This document shows, in pieces, positions 7,982-15,958 of a stretch of DNA of 64,000 nucleotides. Position 1 is the first letter of the stretch. Each line of letters opens with the position of its first letter. The stretch is from Lachnospiraceae bacterium (GTDB lineage: Bacteria > Bacillota > Clostridia > Lachnospirales > Lachnospiraceae). The position numbers were made by a program, and so were the translations under genes. Below the pieces are notes generated by a model. That model did not search any database and was not told where the DNA came from. It worked only from the letters and a program-made list of their open reading frames with translations. The DNA is taken from positions 50,434 to 114,433 of the forward strand of contig JAAVZL010000012.1 in assembly GCA_022791635.1 (NCBI GenBank). Direction: 5' to 3'.

Positions 7982-9571
7982 ATGAAATTTTCACATAGAT
8001 TTTGGGCTGCCGCCTTAAGCCTTGCTTTGCTGGGCTCTGCTTTTTTTTATCCCATCCATGCAGATGCTGCCAAAAAAAAGCGAGGCCCCACGGCCGCGGA
8101 GATTGCAGCCGCGGAGCAGGCGGAACAAGAGCGGCAGGATGCTTACAACAAAGCCATTGACTCCAATCAAATAGAGGGTTGGCCTCAGGGTCCCCAGATT
8201 TATGCAGAGTCTGCCATTGTGATCGAGGCCGATACGGGAGCCGTTCTTTATAATAAGGATATGGATATGCGCAATTATCCTGCCAGTATTACAAAGATCA
8301 TGACGGCCCTTGTGACCCTGGAGCATTGCTCCTTAGATGAGGTAGTCACCTACTCCTACTATGCCACCCACTCCATCGAGGCCGGCAGCAGCAGCATCGG
8401 CCGGACAGACGACGAGCAGCTCACGGTTGAGGAATCTCTTTACGGACTTTTGCTGGAGTCTGCCAATGAGTGCGGCAATGCACTGGCGGAGCACGTGGCC
8501 GGCTCCGTGGAAGCCTTTGCGGATCTGATGAACCAAAAGGCGGAGGAGCTGGGCTGCACCAATACGCATTTTGTCAATCCCCACGGCCTCCACGATGAGA
8601 ATCATTATACCTCTGCCCATGATATGGCTCTTATTATGAAGGCGGCGATCCAGAATGAAAATTTTGTCCGCATCTCCGGAACGCCGAATTTTGAATTACA
8701 TCCTACCAATAAGCATGATGAAATTACGTATATGAAAAATCATCATTACATGATTGGGCCCTACAAGGGTATCACCAAATATCTGGATGATACGGTCATT
8801 GCCGGCAAAACGGGAGGCACTTCTGCAGCCAAGAGAACCCTTGTCACGGCTGCGGAGCGGGGCGGAATGACATTGATTGTCGTTACCATGCGCACCGGAG
8901 CAGATCCCAGCGGAGAACTGGGGCTCCCCCTATTCCCCGATACTGCCCTGCTTTTGAACTATGCGTCGGAGAATTTCAGCAAGATCAATGTAGCCGCCAA
9001 TGAGACAAATTTTTCTGTCAACAGCTCCGGCTTTTTCCACACGGGAAGCGCTATCTTTGGTCAGATGGATCCTTTGATAGAAATTAATAAAAATGATTAC
9101 ATTGTTCTGCCAAATGATATCCCCTTTACGGAGGCCTCCCCGGAGCTGACCTTCCAGAGCGAAGAGGACTCGGAAACCATTGCCACCCTGGCCTATACCT
9201 GGCAGGGACAGCCTGTGGGCTCTGCTTCCATTCAGCTTGCCCAGTCTAAGATCCCGGCATTTTCCTTTGATCGGGAAACAGGGGATCCGGAGAGTCCGGA
9301 TGTAGAGAGCTCACCGGAGTCTCAGCCAAAGAAATTTATCCAAATCAATGTCCGTCTGGTTCTGACCGGTATTCTGATTGCGGCTGCTGTTGTTCTTCTC
9401 TGCATTCTCTTCCAAAAGCTGTCAAAGCAGTGGGATCTCATGGGAAAGCTTCGCCGTTTCCGACTTAGCAAGCGGCGCAAGCGCAAGAAGCGACGGAGAG
9501 TCACTCCCCGGAACCGCTATCAGCGGACACCGAAAAAGCGGAATTCTCCTTACTCGGATTTGGATCTTTAG
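7982..9571 (+). CDS. D-alanyl-D-alanine carboxypeptidase (class A-like, PBP5/DacA family)
   Basis: This 529-residue peptidase S11 protein trims the terminal D-Ala from peptidoglycan stem peptides on the outer face of the membrane. Residues 1-29 form a signal peptide (cleavage near ADA-A). The penicillin-binding motifs are in order: SxxK at 102-105 (SITK), SxN at 160-162 (SAN) and KTG at 276-278. A beta-rich segment follows, then a Pro/Glu/Ser-rich linker (about 433-450), one membrane segment (458-480) and a strongly basic tail of about 45 residues. Anchoring by a true transmembrane helix with a basic cytoplasmic tail differs from the amphipathic anchor of E. coli PBP5. ATG 7982 follows AAAGGAG. 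It is transcribed against the leftward replication fork. It could also be a sporulation-type DacB/DacF paralogue. Confidence 0.93.
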   Translation: MKFSHRFWAAALSLALLGSAFFYPIHADAAKKKRGPTAAEIAAAEQAEQERQDAYNKAIDSNQIEGWPQGPQIYAESAIVIEADTGAVLYNKDMDMRNYPASITKIMTALVTLEHCSLDEVVTYSYYATHSIEAGSSSIGRTDDEQLTVEESLYGLLLESANECGNALAEHVAGSVEAFADLMNQKAEELGCTNTHFVNPHGLHDENHYTSAHDMALIMKAAIQNENFVRISGTPNFELHPTNKHDEITYMKNHHYMIGPYKGITKYLDDTVIAGKTGGTSAAKRTLVTAAERGGMTLIVVTMRTGADPSGELGLPLFPDTALLLNYASENFSKINVAANETNFSVNSSGFFHTGSAIFGQMDPLIEINKNDYIVLPNDIPFTEASPELTFQSEEDSETIATLAYTWQGQPVGSASIQLAQSKIPAFSFDRETGDPESPDVESSPESQPKKFIQINVRLVLTGILIAAAVVLLCILFQKLSKQWDLMGKLRRFRLSKRRKRKKRRRVTPRNRYQRTPKKRNSPYSDLDL

Positions 9572-9591
9572 GGAATAGGAGCTTATAGATT

Positions 9592-9640
9592 CAGCCCTCT
9601 GACATTATCACAGAAAAGCGTCAGAGGGCTGATATTATTT
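9592..9640. terminator. Bidirectional terminator between convergent genes
   Basis: CAGCCCTCTGAC (9592-9603) and its exact reverse complement (9620-9631) form a 12-bp stem with a 16-nt loop, followed on the plus strand by ATATTATTTCG. It lies between the convergent carboxypeptidase and YkgJ-type genes. Confidence 0.75.
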
Positions 9641-9687
9641 CGTTAAGCCTTGAAAGATTACCAATCCAAGGGAGGCGATGCCATTTT

Positions 9688-10344
9688 CTACAGCTTCCTT
9701 GCCTCTGCCATTCGTTCTGCAAATTGCTCGTAAAAGCTTTTGTCCTCCTCATATGGCTTTAGGTAGAAGGCCTTTAGCAGATACATGCTCAGGCTCTTTT
9801 GGAAGCTTCCCTCCTCTGTGTGCTCTAAACGCCTGGACAGGGACTTCAGAAAGTAATGCCACTCAATAATAAAGGCTTCGTTTTTCTTCGCCTCCGGCGT
9901 GTCAATCCACTTCTGCACCTTAACCTTTGTCTTGGGTTCTTTTTTGCATTCATGCACCTGCAGAAAATATTGAAAGCTCTCATTTTCATAATAGCGGCCC
10001 AGAGGAAAGATACGGCACATGCCCGGGCGAAAGGGGTGAATCCGGCAACGGCCCTCTTTGCTTAAAAAGCTGCATTGCTTCTGAGGACCTGTCATTTTCA
10101 GATTAGGCAAAATGATTCCCTCCACCAGATTGAGCTCGACTTCCTTTTCCAGAAAATCTTCAAACGAGCGGTGAAGGCCTGTGGTCAGGCGAAAGGCGTC
10201 ATAAGGATCCAGCACAATGCTGCTTCCCATGCCCCGGCAGCAGTCGGAGCAGCCCTGGCAGCCCCCGCAGTCTGCCCTCACCATATCCCGCAGGCTGTAA
10301 AATCTTCCGTCTGAGACTTCTTTCATATCAATTTCCCGTTCCAT
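9688..10344 (-). CDS. YkgJ-type CxxCxxCC cysteine cluster protein
   Basis: This is a 218-residue protein of the YkgJ/UPF0153 zinc- or iron-binding family. The N-terminal cluster has Cys at residues 26, 29, 32, 35 and 36 (CGGCQGCSDCC). A second set of Cys follows in CSFLSKEGRC and MCRIFPLG, the pattern thought to bind a metal ion or Fe-S cluster. No membrane segment or signal peptide is visible, so it should be cytosolic. The biochemical role of the family is not established. It stands alone, converging on the carboxypeptidase gene, and a palindromic repeat lies 25 bp upstream of its start. Confidence 0.85.
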   Translation of the reverse strand: MEREIDMKEVSDGRFYSLRDMVRADCGGCQGCSDCCRGMGSSIVLDPYDAFRLTTGLHRSFEDFLEKEVELNLVEGIILPNLKMTGPQKQCSFLSKEGRCRIHPFRPGMCRIFPLGRYYENESFQYFLQVHECKKEPKTKVKVQKWIDTPEAKKNEAFIIEWHYFLKSLSRRLEHTEEGSFQKSLSMYLLKAFYLKPYEEDKSFYEQFAERMAEARKL

Positions 10345-10369
10345 TTTGGTTCTCCTTTTGTTTTTCTGT

Positions 10370-10501
10370 GTTACAGTTCAGCCGTGCTGTGGTGAAAGCC
10401 GTTCTCTGGCTATTCCGCTATCCAGTGTACGTGAACCGTCCGAACACAGGATATGGAAAAGTCAGAGGATGGCTTTTGCCACAGCGCGGTTGAACTGTAA
10501 C
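10370..10501. repeat. Long imperfect palindrome, copy A
   Basis: The left arm starts GTTACAGTTCAGCCG and the right arm ends CGGTTGAACTGTAAC; about 55 bp pair with few mismatches around a short centre. The inner motif CGTGAACCGTCCGAACAC recurs exactly in copy B (17306-17509), and a diverged form lies in copy C (48438-48624). The outermost arm sequence differs between copies. It lies between the YkgJ-type gene and the tRNA-Arg promoter. No coding sequence is visible in it. Confidence 0.75.
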
Positions 10502-10538
10502 TTTTCTTTTGGGATAAGATCTTTTCTTTATTTTTCAC

Positions 10539-10567
10539 TTGTGTACTCATTTATTTTATGGTACACT
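10539..10567 (+). promoter_or_regulatory. Possible promoter of tRNA-Arg
   Basis: TTGTGT (10539-10544) and TACACT (10562-10567) are spaced by 17 bp, ending 44 bp before the mature tRNA. The -10 is imperfect. Confidence 0.45.
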
Positions 10568-10611
10568 CTTAACTGGAAGTCAGTCAAGATTCATTTTGCT
10601 GCTTTTTCTTT

Positions 10612-10685
10612 GTCGCTATAGCTCAGCTGGATAGAGCGACCGCCTCCTAAGCGGTAGGCCGGAGGTTCAAATCCTCTTAGCGACG
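10612..10685 (+). tRNA. tRNA-Arg (anticodon CCT)
   Basis: The acceptor stem GTCGCTA/TAGCGAC, D arm with AGCTCAGCTGGATAGAGC, anticodon stem ACCGC/GCGGT around loop CTCCTAA, and T loop TTCAAAT give a complete 74-nt cloverleaf that decodes AGG. The CCA end is not encoded. This tRNA is a common integration site for mobile elements, and degraded accessory DNA follows it here. Confidence 0.97.
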
Positions 10686-10695
10686 CTAAAAATTT

Positions 10696-10738
10696 CGCCG
10701 AAAACCCTGCAAACCAGGATTTTCGGCGTTTCTTATTT
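10696..10738 (+). terminator. Terminator after tRNA-Arg
   Basis: CGCCGAAAA and TTTTCGGCG form the base of a hairpin (10696-10728) extended by CCTG/CAGG, followed by a T-rich run. Confidence 0.8.
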
Positions 10739-11109
10739 TCCGAGAGAAATCGAACTTAGATTTTTTGTTTATTGCTTAGCCTGCTTCGGCTTGCTAATGA
10801 TTAGCAGGATTTTTGCCGAGTTTGCTAATCAAAATGCCTTTCCTACTAAATTGAATATATCTAAGGCATATCTTTATCTGCCAGATAAAAGAAATTCCGC
10901 AAGCCGAAGAAGCACAGCAGAACACAGAGCCATTGGTATCACCGACAAACCAAGAAATGCGTCTGAAGCAAATTGCCTTGGTCTCTTTTTTGACCTTTTT
11001 CGCACATTAGCAGGTAAGCACCTATCAATTTTTGAAAAAATACGTTATACTAATGCTACTAAAGTTTTCGAGCAGACAGATTACAATCCTGCCATTAGAT
11101 AAATCGTTG
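10739..11109. other. No gene recognised; probable degraded accessory DNA
   Basis: About 370 bp with no ribosome-binding site followed by a convincing frame. One short stretch (about 10880-11010) reads in one frame like an Ala/Gln/Glu-rich protein tail, and a 103-codon frame overlaps it in another, but neither resembles a family I know. It sits between tRNA-Arg and the antirepressor fragment and is probably scar tissue of an integrated element. Confidence 0.5.
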
Positions 11110-11169
11110 CCAGAAAGGCAATGTCATGAAGTTCTTTCAGGGCTTAACTTCATGACATTGGCCAGAAAG
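11110..11169. repeat. Perfect 14-bp inverted repeat flanked by direct repeats
   Basis: AATGTCATGAAGTT (11120-11133) and its exact reverse complement (11146-11159) surround a 12-nt loop. GCCAGAAAGG lies just outside on each side as a direct repeat. It ends 17 bp before the antirepressor-like start. There is no T-run after it, so it may be an operator or an element end rather than a terminator. Confidence 0.7.
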
Positions 11170-11185
11170 GGGTAAGTTTTCATAT

Positions 11186-11972
11186 ATGGAAAATGATAAA
11201 ATTCAGTTATTTGAAGATAGAAAAATCCGTACCGCTTGGGACGAGGAACAGGAAGAATGGTATTTTTCGGTTGTAGATGTGGTCGCTGTACTGACGGACA
11301 GCGTTGACCCAACGGCATATTGGCGTAAGCTGAAACAGCGACTTAAAAATGAGGGAAATGAAACCGTGACGAACTGTCACGGTTTGAAAATGACTGCCAC
11401 AGACGGCAAAAAACGCATGACGGATGTCGCAACAATGGAACAGCTTTTGCGTATCATTCAGTCAATCCCCTCACCAAAAGCAGAACCTTTTAAGGCATGG
11501 TTTCGGCGGTACCTATATGCCATTTATGTTCAGTTCCCCTCAGGAAGACTCGGTATCGTAAACTACTGCAGAAACCATACTCAGGGCGGATACCCCAACC
11601 AGTATATTCATTACCACTATTCATATCTGATTGAAAGTGAGGGAATAAAGCAATATGTGATTGACCACTGTGGACTTTGTGTGCATATGTGCCAATACGA
11701 TTTCCATAGCAGTGCATCAGATGACATCCAGAGCGGCTTCGTAACACCTTTCGATGTAAAATGGGAGTATCTGATCAACTGGGATCATGATCTCCCTTGC
11801 ATTCATCGATTGTGACTGTGCAAAGGAAGGTGACGAGTACACCGTAATGTGGGGCACTGATCCTGAGACTGCGCAGCCGATCCGCGCTAAAATTGCCCGG
11901 TTTCCTTACTACAATGAAGAATATAGAAATGAAACATTTGATACAGAAAAAATCCTTCATCCGGTATTTTAA
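11186..11972 (+). pseudogene. Chimeric remnant: BRO-N antirepressor fragment joined to a decayed GcvT-like gene
   Basis: Residues 1 to about 108 of the first frame match the BRO-N/prophage antirepressor domain (EWYFSVVDVVAVLTDSVDP, YWRKLKQRLK, MATMEQLLRIIQSIPSPKA-type features). From about 11510 the same frame changes character and reads HCGLCVHMCQYDF and FVTPFDVKWEYLINWDHD, then stops at 11815. Another frame (11787-11972) continues with MISLAFIDCD, EGDEYTVMWG and QPIRAKIARFPYY, which resembles the C-terminus of GcvT/LigM-type aminomethyl or O-demethyl transferases. The two GcvT-like parts meet at GATCATGATC, as if an internal segment had been deleted. Neither parent gene is intact. The BRO assignment is fairly sure; the GcvT one is tentative. 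Confidence 0.6.
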
Positions 11973-12025
11973 GATCGATATCACAAATATCCAATCATGC
12001 TGGCCATAGCTATGAGATGTATTTA

Positions 12026-12078
12026 GGGCCGTTGCCTGGGAAGATGAATTCACCTTCCCGAGCAACAGCCCCGTTTTT
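12026..12078 (+). terminator. Terminator-like hairpin after the pseudogene
   Basis: GGGCCGTTGC..GGGAAG pairs with CTTCCC..GCAACAGCCC (12026-12072), giving a long stem with small bulges and a short loop, followed by GTTTTTAT. Confidence 0.65.
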
Positions 12079-12107
12079 ATGTCTAATATCTACGGTATGG
12101 ATTGTTC

Positions 12108-12980
12108 CTAAAAAACCATCTCTCCCTGAAGCCAAATCACACCCTTAAACCGCCGTCCCACCTGGGGCTCTCCCAAAAGATCCTTCTGATTGATACAAAC
12201 CTCAAAAACCAGATCGTGGCTCTCCACCGTAAGCACATAAATCTGCTCCTCGGTCAGCGTATTCTCCACCTGTCTGCACTCCAGAATCTCTCCCAGAATA
12301 CTGTAATGGTCACACTCTACTCCGTAAGGCATAAAGTATGTAGACACAATGGAAAATACGTCTTCGTTTGCAATTCGCCTGGAAATCATGGAATAAGTGT
12401 CCATGTCTTCCAGGGTGAGATTTTCAATGGCTTCCTCATCGCCTTCCCTGGCAGCCTGAATCAGCTTTGTCCGCTGAAGTACTGCGTCTGAGTTTTCCTC
12501 CTCTGTCATTCCCTTTACAACGGGAAGCAGTATCTTACCGCTTGTGGAAAGACCGGTAAACTTAAGGGTAACAGTGCAAGACGAAAGCTGATTCAAACGC
12601 TTTTCGTTCAGCAGATCCGCTACATTCTGCACATAAAAGATAATTGACACGCCCAGGGATAAATCATCGCAGACACCTGCATAGGATTCCTTCTCCGCAT
12701 GGCGCTCTACGGTAACGCTGTCGTACAGCTTCTCCTGCTTTCCCTGGAAATAAGGGAAATAATAGCTGCGGCGGTAATTCTCCCGCTCATCGTACTCTCC
12801 CCGAAGCATGATACCCATACCTGGAGCAAATTCCTTTTTCCGCTCGGAAAAATCCACCCCGTTCCGATTTCCGGAGGTGCGCTCACTGTGATAACTCTCC
12901 TCTGTCATTTGAAGCAGTAAATTCAACTGCTCCTTATCCTTAATTTCACTAAAACCTACAGCCCTCAAATATTCATGCAC
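12108..12980 (-). CDS. DUF3881-like protein of unknown function
   Basis: This is a 290-residue protein with no signal peptide or membrane segment, probably cytosolic. I believe it belongs to DUF3881, an uncharacterised Lachnospiraceae family, from its start (MHEYLRAVGFSEI), length and position near serS; this is recall, not a search. The middle holds a beta-rich region and the C-terminus looks like a small beta domain (QVGRRFKGVIWLQGEMVF). An acidic helical stretch (AREGDEEAIENLTLEDMDTYS) lies near residues 175-195. It is the last gene of the serS-side transcript and is separated from serS by 126 bp that contain two exact DnaA boxes. No function can be given. Confidence 0.8.
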   Translation of the reverse strand: MHEYLRAVGFSEIKDKEQLNLLLQMTEESYHSERTSGNRNGVDFSERKKEFAPGMGIMLRGEYDERENYRRSYYFPYFQGKQEKLYDSVTVERHAEKESYAGVCDDLSLGVSIIFYVQNVADLLNEKRLNQLSSCTVTLKFTGLSTSGKILLPVVKGMTEEENSDAVLQRTKLIQAAREGDEEAIENLTLEDMDTYSMISRRIANEDVFSIVSTYFMPYGVECDHYSILGEILECRQVENTLTEEQIYVLTVESHDLVFEVCINQKDLLGEPQVGRRFKGVIWLQGEMVF

Positions 12981-13046
12981 TGCATTTCACCTCCTTTTGC
13001 ATAACAGCATATCTACTTAACCTCTTTTTTCCAAAAAAGAACCAAG

Positions 13047-13075
13047 TTATCCACATATTCATACACTTATCCACA
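13047..13075 (+). other. Two exact DnaA boxes, 20 bp apart
   Basis: TTATCCACA occurs at 13047-13055 and again at 13067-13075, same strand, start-to-start distance 20 bp. They lie in the short gap between serS and the DUF3881-like gene, about 11.8 kb from dnaA. They match the boxes at the presumed origin exactly. They could titrate DnaA or regulate the downstream gene. Confidence 0.75.
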
Positions 13076-13106
13076 TGTTGTCCCGATTTCCGGACCATCT
13101 CATTTC

Positions 13107-14384
13107 TCACTGAATTCGTGTCTGTCCACCTATATAAGGCTTTAAAGCCTCAGGAATGCTGACACTTCCGTCCGCATTCAAATTGTTCTCCAAAAATGCA
13201 ATCAGCATACGGGGCGGAGCAACTACCGTATTATTTAGTGTATGCGCAAAGTACTTTCCACTTTCCCCGTTGATGCGGATTTTTAACCGGCGGGCCTGGG
13301 CATCTCCTAAATTGGAACAGCTTCCCACCTCAAAATACTTCTTCTGTCTGGGCGACCAGGCCTCCACGTCTACGGACTTCACCTTCAAATCGGCCAGATC
13401 TCCGGAACAGCATTCCAGCGTGCGAACAGGAATATCCAGGGAGCGGAAAAGATCTACCGTATTCTGCCACAGCTTATCAAACCACATGGGGCTGTCCTCT
13501 GGCTCGCAGACAACAATCATTTCCTGCTTTTCAAACTGATGAATCCGGTATACGCCCCTCTCCTCCAAGCCATGGGCTCCCTTCTCCTTCCGAAAACAAG
13601 GAGAATAGCTGGTCAGGGTCTGGGGCAGACTCTCCGGCTGAAGAATGGTATCGATAAATTTGCCAATCATGGAATGCTCGCTGGTTCCGATGAGGTACAG
13701 ATCCTCACCCTCAATCTTGTACATCATAGCATCCATCTCCGCAAAGCTCATAACGCCTGTAACCACGTTACTGCGGATCATAAAGGGAGGCACACAGTAG
13801 GTAAAGCCCCGGCCAATCATAAAGTCTCGGGCATAAGCTATCACTGCGGAGTGAAGCCTTGCAATGTCGCCCATCAGATAATAGAAGCCATTTCCCGCAA
13901 CCTTTCTGGCGCTGTCCAGATCAATTCCATTAAAACGCTCCATAATCTCCGTATGGTAAGGAATTTCAAAATCAGGCACTACCGGCTCCCCATACCGCTG
14001 TACCTCCACATTCTCACTGTCATCCTTTCCAATGGGAACACTGGGATCAATGATATTGGGAATGGTCATCATAATTTTCAGAATCCGCTCATCCAGATCC
14101 TTCTCCTTCTCGGAAAGCTCGGCCAGACGGTCCGCCTGAGCAGCCACCTGCTTCTTGACCTCCTCTGCCTCTTCCTTCTTTCCCTGAGCCATCAGCGCGC
14201 CGATCTGCTTGGAAAGCTTATTCCGCGTGCCCCGCAGGGTATCTGCCTCCTGCTGAGCTGTCCGCTTGTCCGCATCCAGTGCAATGACCTCGTCCACCAA
14301 TGCAAGCTTCTGATCCTGGAATTTATTTTTAATATTCTGCTTTACAATCTCCGGGTTTTCCCGCACAAATTTCATATCAAGCAT
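13107..14384 (-). CDS. serS: Seryl-tRNA synthetase
   Basis: This 425-residue class II synthetase charges tRNA-Ser (and tRNA-Sec, where present). The N-terminal 110 residues form the long antiparallel coiled-coil arm that grips the tRNA variable arm (RTAQQEADTLRGTRNKLSKQ region). The catalytic domain holds class II motif 2 (FRKEKGAHG then GVYRIHQFEK) and motif 3 (NNTVVAPPRMLIAFLEN). The length is standard. It follows the DUF4446 gene by 64 bp in the same direction. I see no T-box in that gap, unlike ileS, so it may be expressed from the parAB-side transcript or a weak local promoter. Confidence 0.97.
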   Translation of the reverse strand: MLDMKFVRENPEIVKQNIKNKFQDQKLALVDEVIALDADKRTAQQEADTLRGTRNKLSKQIGALMAQGKKEEAEEVKKQVAAQADRLAELSEKEKDLDERILKIMMTIPNIIDPSVPIGKDDSENVEVQRYGEPVVPDFEIPYHTEIMERFNGIDLDSARKVAGNGFYYLMGDIARLHSAVIAYARDFMIGRGFTYCVPPFMIRSNVVTGVMSFAEMDAMMYKIEGEDLYLIGTSEHSMIGKFIDTILQPESLPQTLTSYSPCFRKEKGAHGLEERGVYRIHQFEKQEMIVVCEPEDSPMWFDKLWQNTVDLFRSLDIPVRTLECCSGDLADLKVKSVDVEAWSPRQKKYFEVGSCSNLGDAQARRLKIRINGESGKYFAHTLNNTVVAPPRMLIAFLENNLNADGSVSIPEALKPYIGGQTRIQ

Positions 14385-14448
14385 AATGGTAATCTCCTTT
14401 GTTTTTCCTGCTGTTACTTTCCCATCATATACTACTCTGTCCCATTTT

Positions 14449-14970
14449 TCAAGCCTGGCTTTTATTTTTTGCCTGATTTAAAGCTTTTCCTTCCTCCTCG
14501 GAAAGCTGAATCTCGCTTCCGCCTCTCTTAATTTCCTTGATATAAGAATAACTTCCCTCATTGGCATAAACAGAATTAATGATAAAGCCATTCTCCTCCT
14601 GATCAAGAAGAGCCAAAGCGTAACTTAACTCTCCGCTCATTTCCCGGAATGCATCATATTTTACCATTCCCATTTTTTGATAAGTCATGCATTGAATTCG
14701 TTTCAATGCATCGATTTCTTCCTGGAGCTGTTTGTTTTCCTTACTGACAATCTGGACCTTCTCCATACAGGACAAAAGGCTCTCCTCCAGACTCTCCCCA
14801 TCCTTTCCTTCCAAAAAAGCATCCATGCGTTTTCTCAGCTTCTTTTGTTTACATAACATAACAATTATTACAATAATTAAAATCACAACGAGAAATGCAA
14901 TGCCAAGTAAATAAAATGCCGGATCAATCCCCGTATATTGATAAACGTACTCTAAAATCGGGCTGTTCAC
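14449..14970 (-). CDS. DUF4446 family membrane protein
   Basis: This is a 173-residue protein with one N-terminal membrane segment (about residues 18-40, FYLLGIAFLVVILIIVIIVM) and a following cytosolic part. That part has a charged coiled coil (about 45-95) and a C-terminal domain with QKMGMVKYDAFREMSGELSY. The family is found in Firmicutes next to parAB and is uncharacterised. It lies 75 bp after parB and before serS. Its place beside the partition genes suggests, but does not show, a link to chromosome segregation or the cell envelope. Confidence 0.85.
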   Translation of the reverse strand: MNSPILEYVYQYTGIDPAFYLLGIAFLVVILIIVIIVMLCKQKKLRKRMDAFLEGKDGESLEESLLSCMEKVQIVSKENKQLQEEIDALKRIQCMTYQKMGMVKYDAFREMSGELSYALALLDQEENGFIINSVYANEGSYSYIKEIKRGGSEIQLSEEEGKALNQAKNKSQA

Positions 14971-15045
14971 GCTTTTTCCTCCTGTCCGTAATTTTGCAGC
15001 TATTCCTGCTCTATATGAATCCGAAGCATACTCTTATTCATAAAT

Positions 15046-15957
15046 CTATGTATGAGGGCTATTCAAAATCAAATCCGTAATTCGCTCCAAATCATCTTTG
15101 GAATAATACTCAATTTCAATTTTACCATTGCCTTTTGGCTTCTGATGGATAGATACCTTGCTTCCCACGGCAGCCTTCATCCGCTCCTCCAGATCCGTAT
15201 AAATGAAATCCTGTACGATCGCTTCCTTTTTCTTCTCTGTCTTCCCTTTCTGAATATCTTTTACCAGCTTCTCAATTTCACGAACACTAAGCTTCTCATC
15301 GAAAACGCGAGTCGCTGTAGCCGCCTGCAGCTCCGGATCCTCAATTCCCAGCAAAGCTCTGGCATGTCCGGTTGTCAGCATATCGTCGATGACCATCTGC
15401 TGCACCCGCTCATCCAGCTTCAGAAGCCGCATAGAATTGGTAACCGTCGTCCTGCTTTTGGACACCCGCTCTGCCACTTCATCCTGCTTCAAATGAAACT
15501 CCTCCAGGAGGCGCTTGTAAGCGATAGCCTCCTCAATAGGATTCAGACTTTCCCTCTGAATATTTTCAATCAAGGAAATCTCCACAATTTCAATATCCGT
15601 ATACTCCTTCACAATCACCGGAACTTCCTTAAGACCGGCCAGCTTCGCAGCCCGCCATCTTCTCTCACCGGCAATAATCTCATAAAACCCGTTCTTCTCC
15701 TGTACAATCAAAGGCTGTATAATTCCAAACTGACGGATAGAATCCGCAAGCTCCTCCAAAGCATCCTCATCAAACTGCTTCCGCGGCTGATCTTTATTGG
15801 GTCCTACCTTTGATATTTTCACCTTAAGCTCAATGGGTTTCTCAACAATTTTTTCAACAACCTTCTCAACGATCTTTTCCTTCTCTGGTGGGGTAGCCTT
15901 AATTGTCTCAGGAATAAGACTGTCCAATCCCTTTCCCAGTCCGCTCTTTCTCGCCAC
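15046..15957 (-). CDS. parB: Chromosome-partitioning protein ParB (Spo0J)
   Basis: This 303-residue ParB-family CTPase clamp loads at parS and spreads on DNA, bringing SMC to the origin. The N-terminal domain shows the CTP-binding motif GERRWRAAKLAG and the ENIQRESLNPIEEA segment. The central helix-turn-helix (KQDEVAERVSKSRTTVTNSM) reads parS, and the C-terminal part gives dimerisation. The region between residues 25 and 45 is rich in Val-Glu-Lys repeats (IVEKVVEKIVEKPIE), a low-complexity linker. It starts 1 bp after parA stops, so the two are co-translated. Three parS sites lie just upstream of parA. In endospore formers this protein also opposes Soj inhibition of sporulation. Confidence 0.97.
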   Translation of the reverse strand: MARKSGLGKGLDSLIPETIKATPPEKEKIVEKVVEKIVEKPIELKVKISKVGPNKDQPRKQFDEDALEELADSIRQFGIIQPLIVQEKNGFYEIIAGERRWRAAKLAGLKEVPVIVKEYTDIEIVEISLIENIQRESLNPIEEAIAYKRLLEEFHLKQDEVAERVSKSRTTVTNSMRLLKLDERVQQMVIDDMLTTGHARALLGIEDPELQAATATRVFDEKLSVREIEKLVKDIQKGKTEKKKEAIVQDFIYTDLEERMKAAVGSKVSIHQKPKGNGKIEIEYYSKDDLERITDLILNSPHT

Positions 15958-15958
15958 T

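Noticed and set aside
10791..11102. A 103-codon plus-strand frame after tRNA-Arg
   Set aside because: It has no ribosome-binding site, mixed composition and no family; another frame over the same bases looks as likely, so I describe the stretch as degraded DNA.
14385..14448. A serine T-box before serS
   Set aside because: The gap of 64 bp is too short and shows no TGGN antiterminator or terminator stem.
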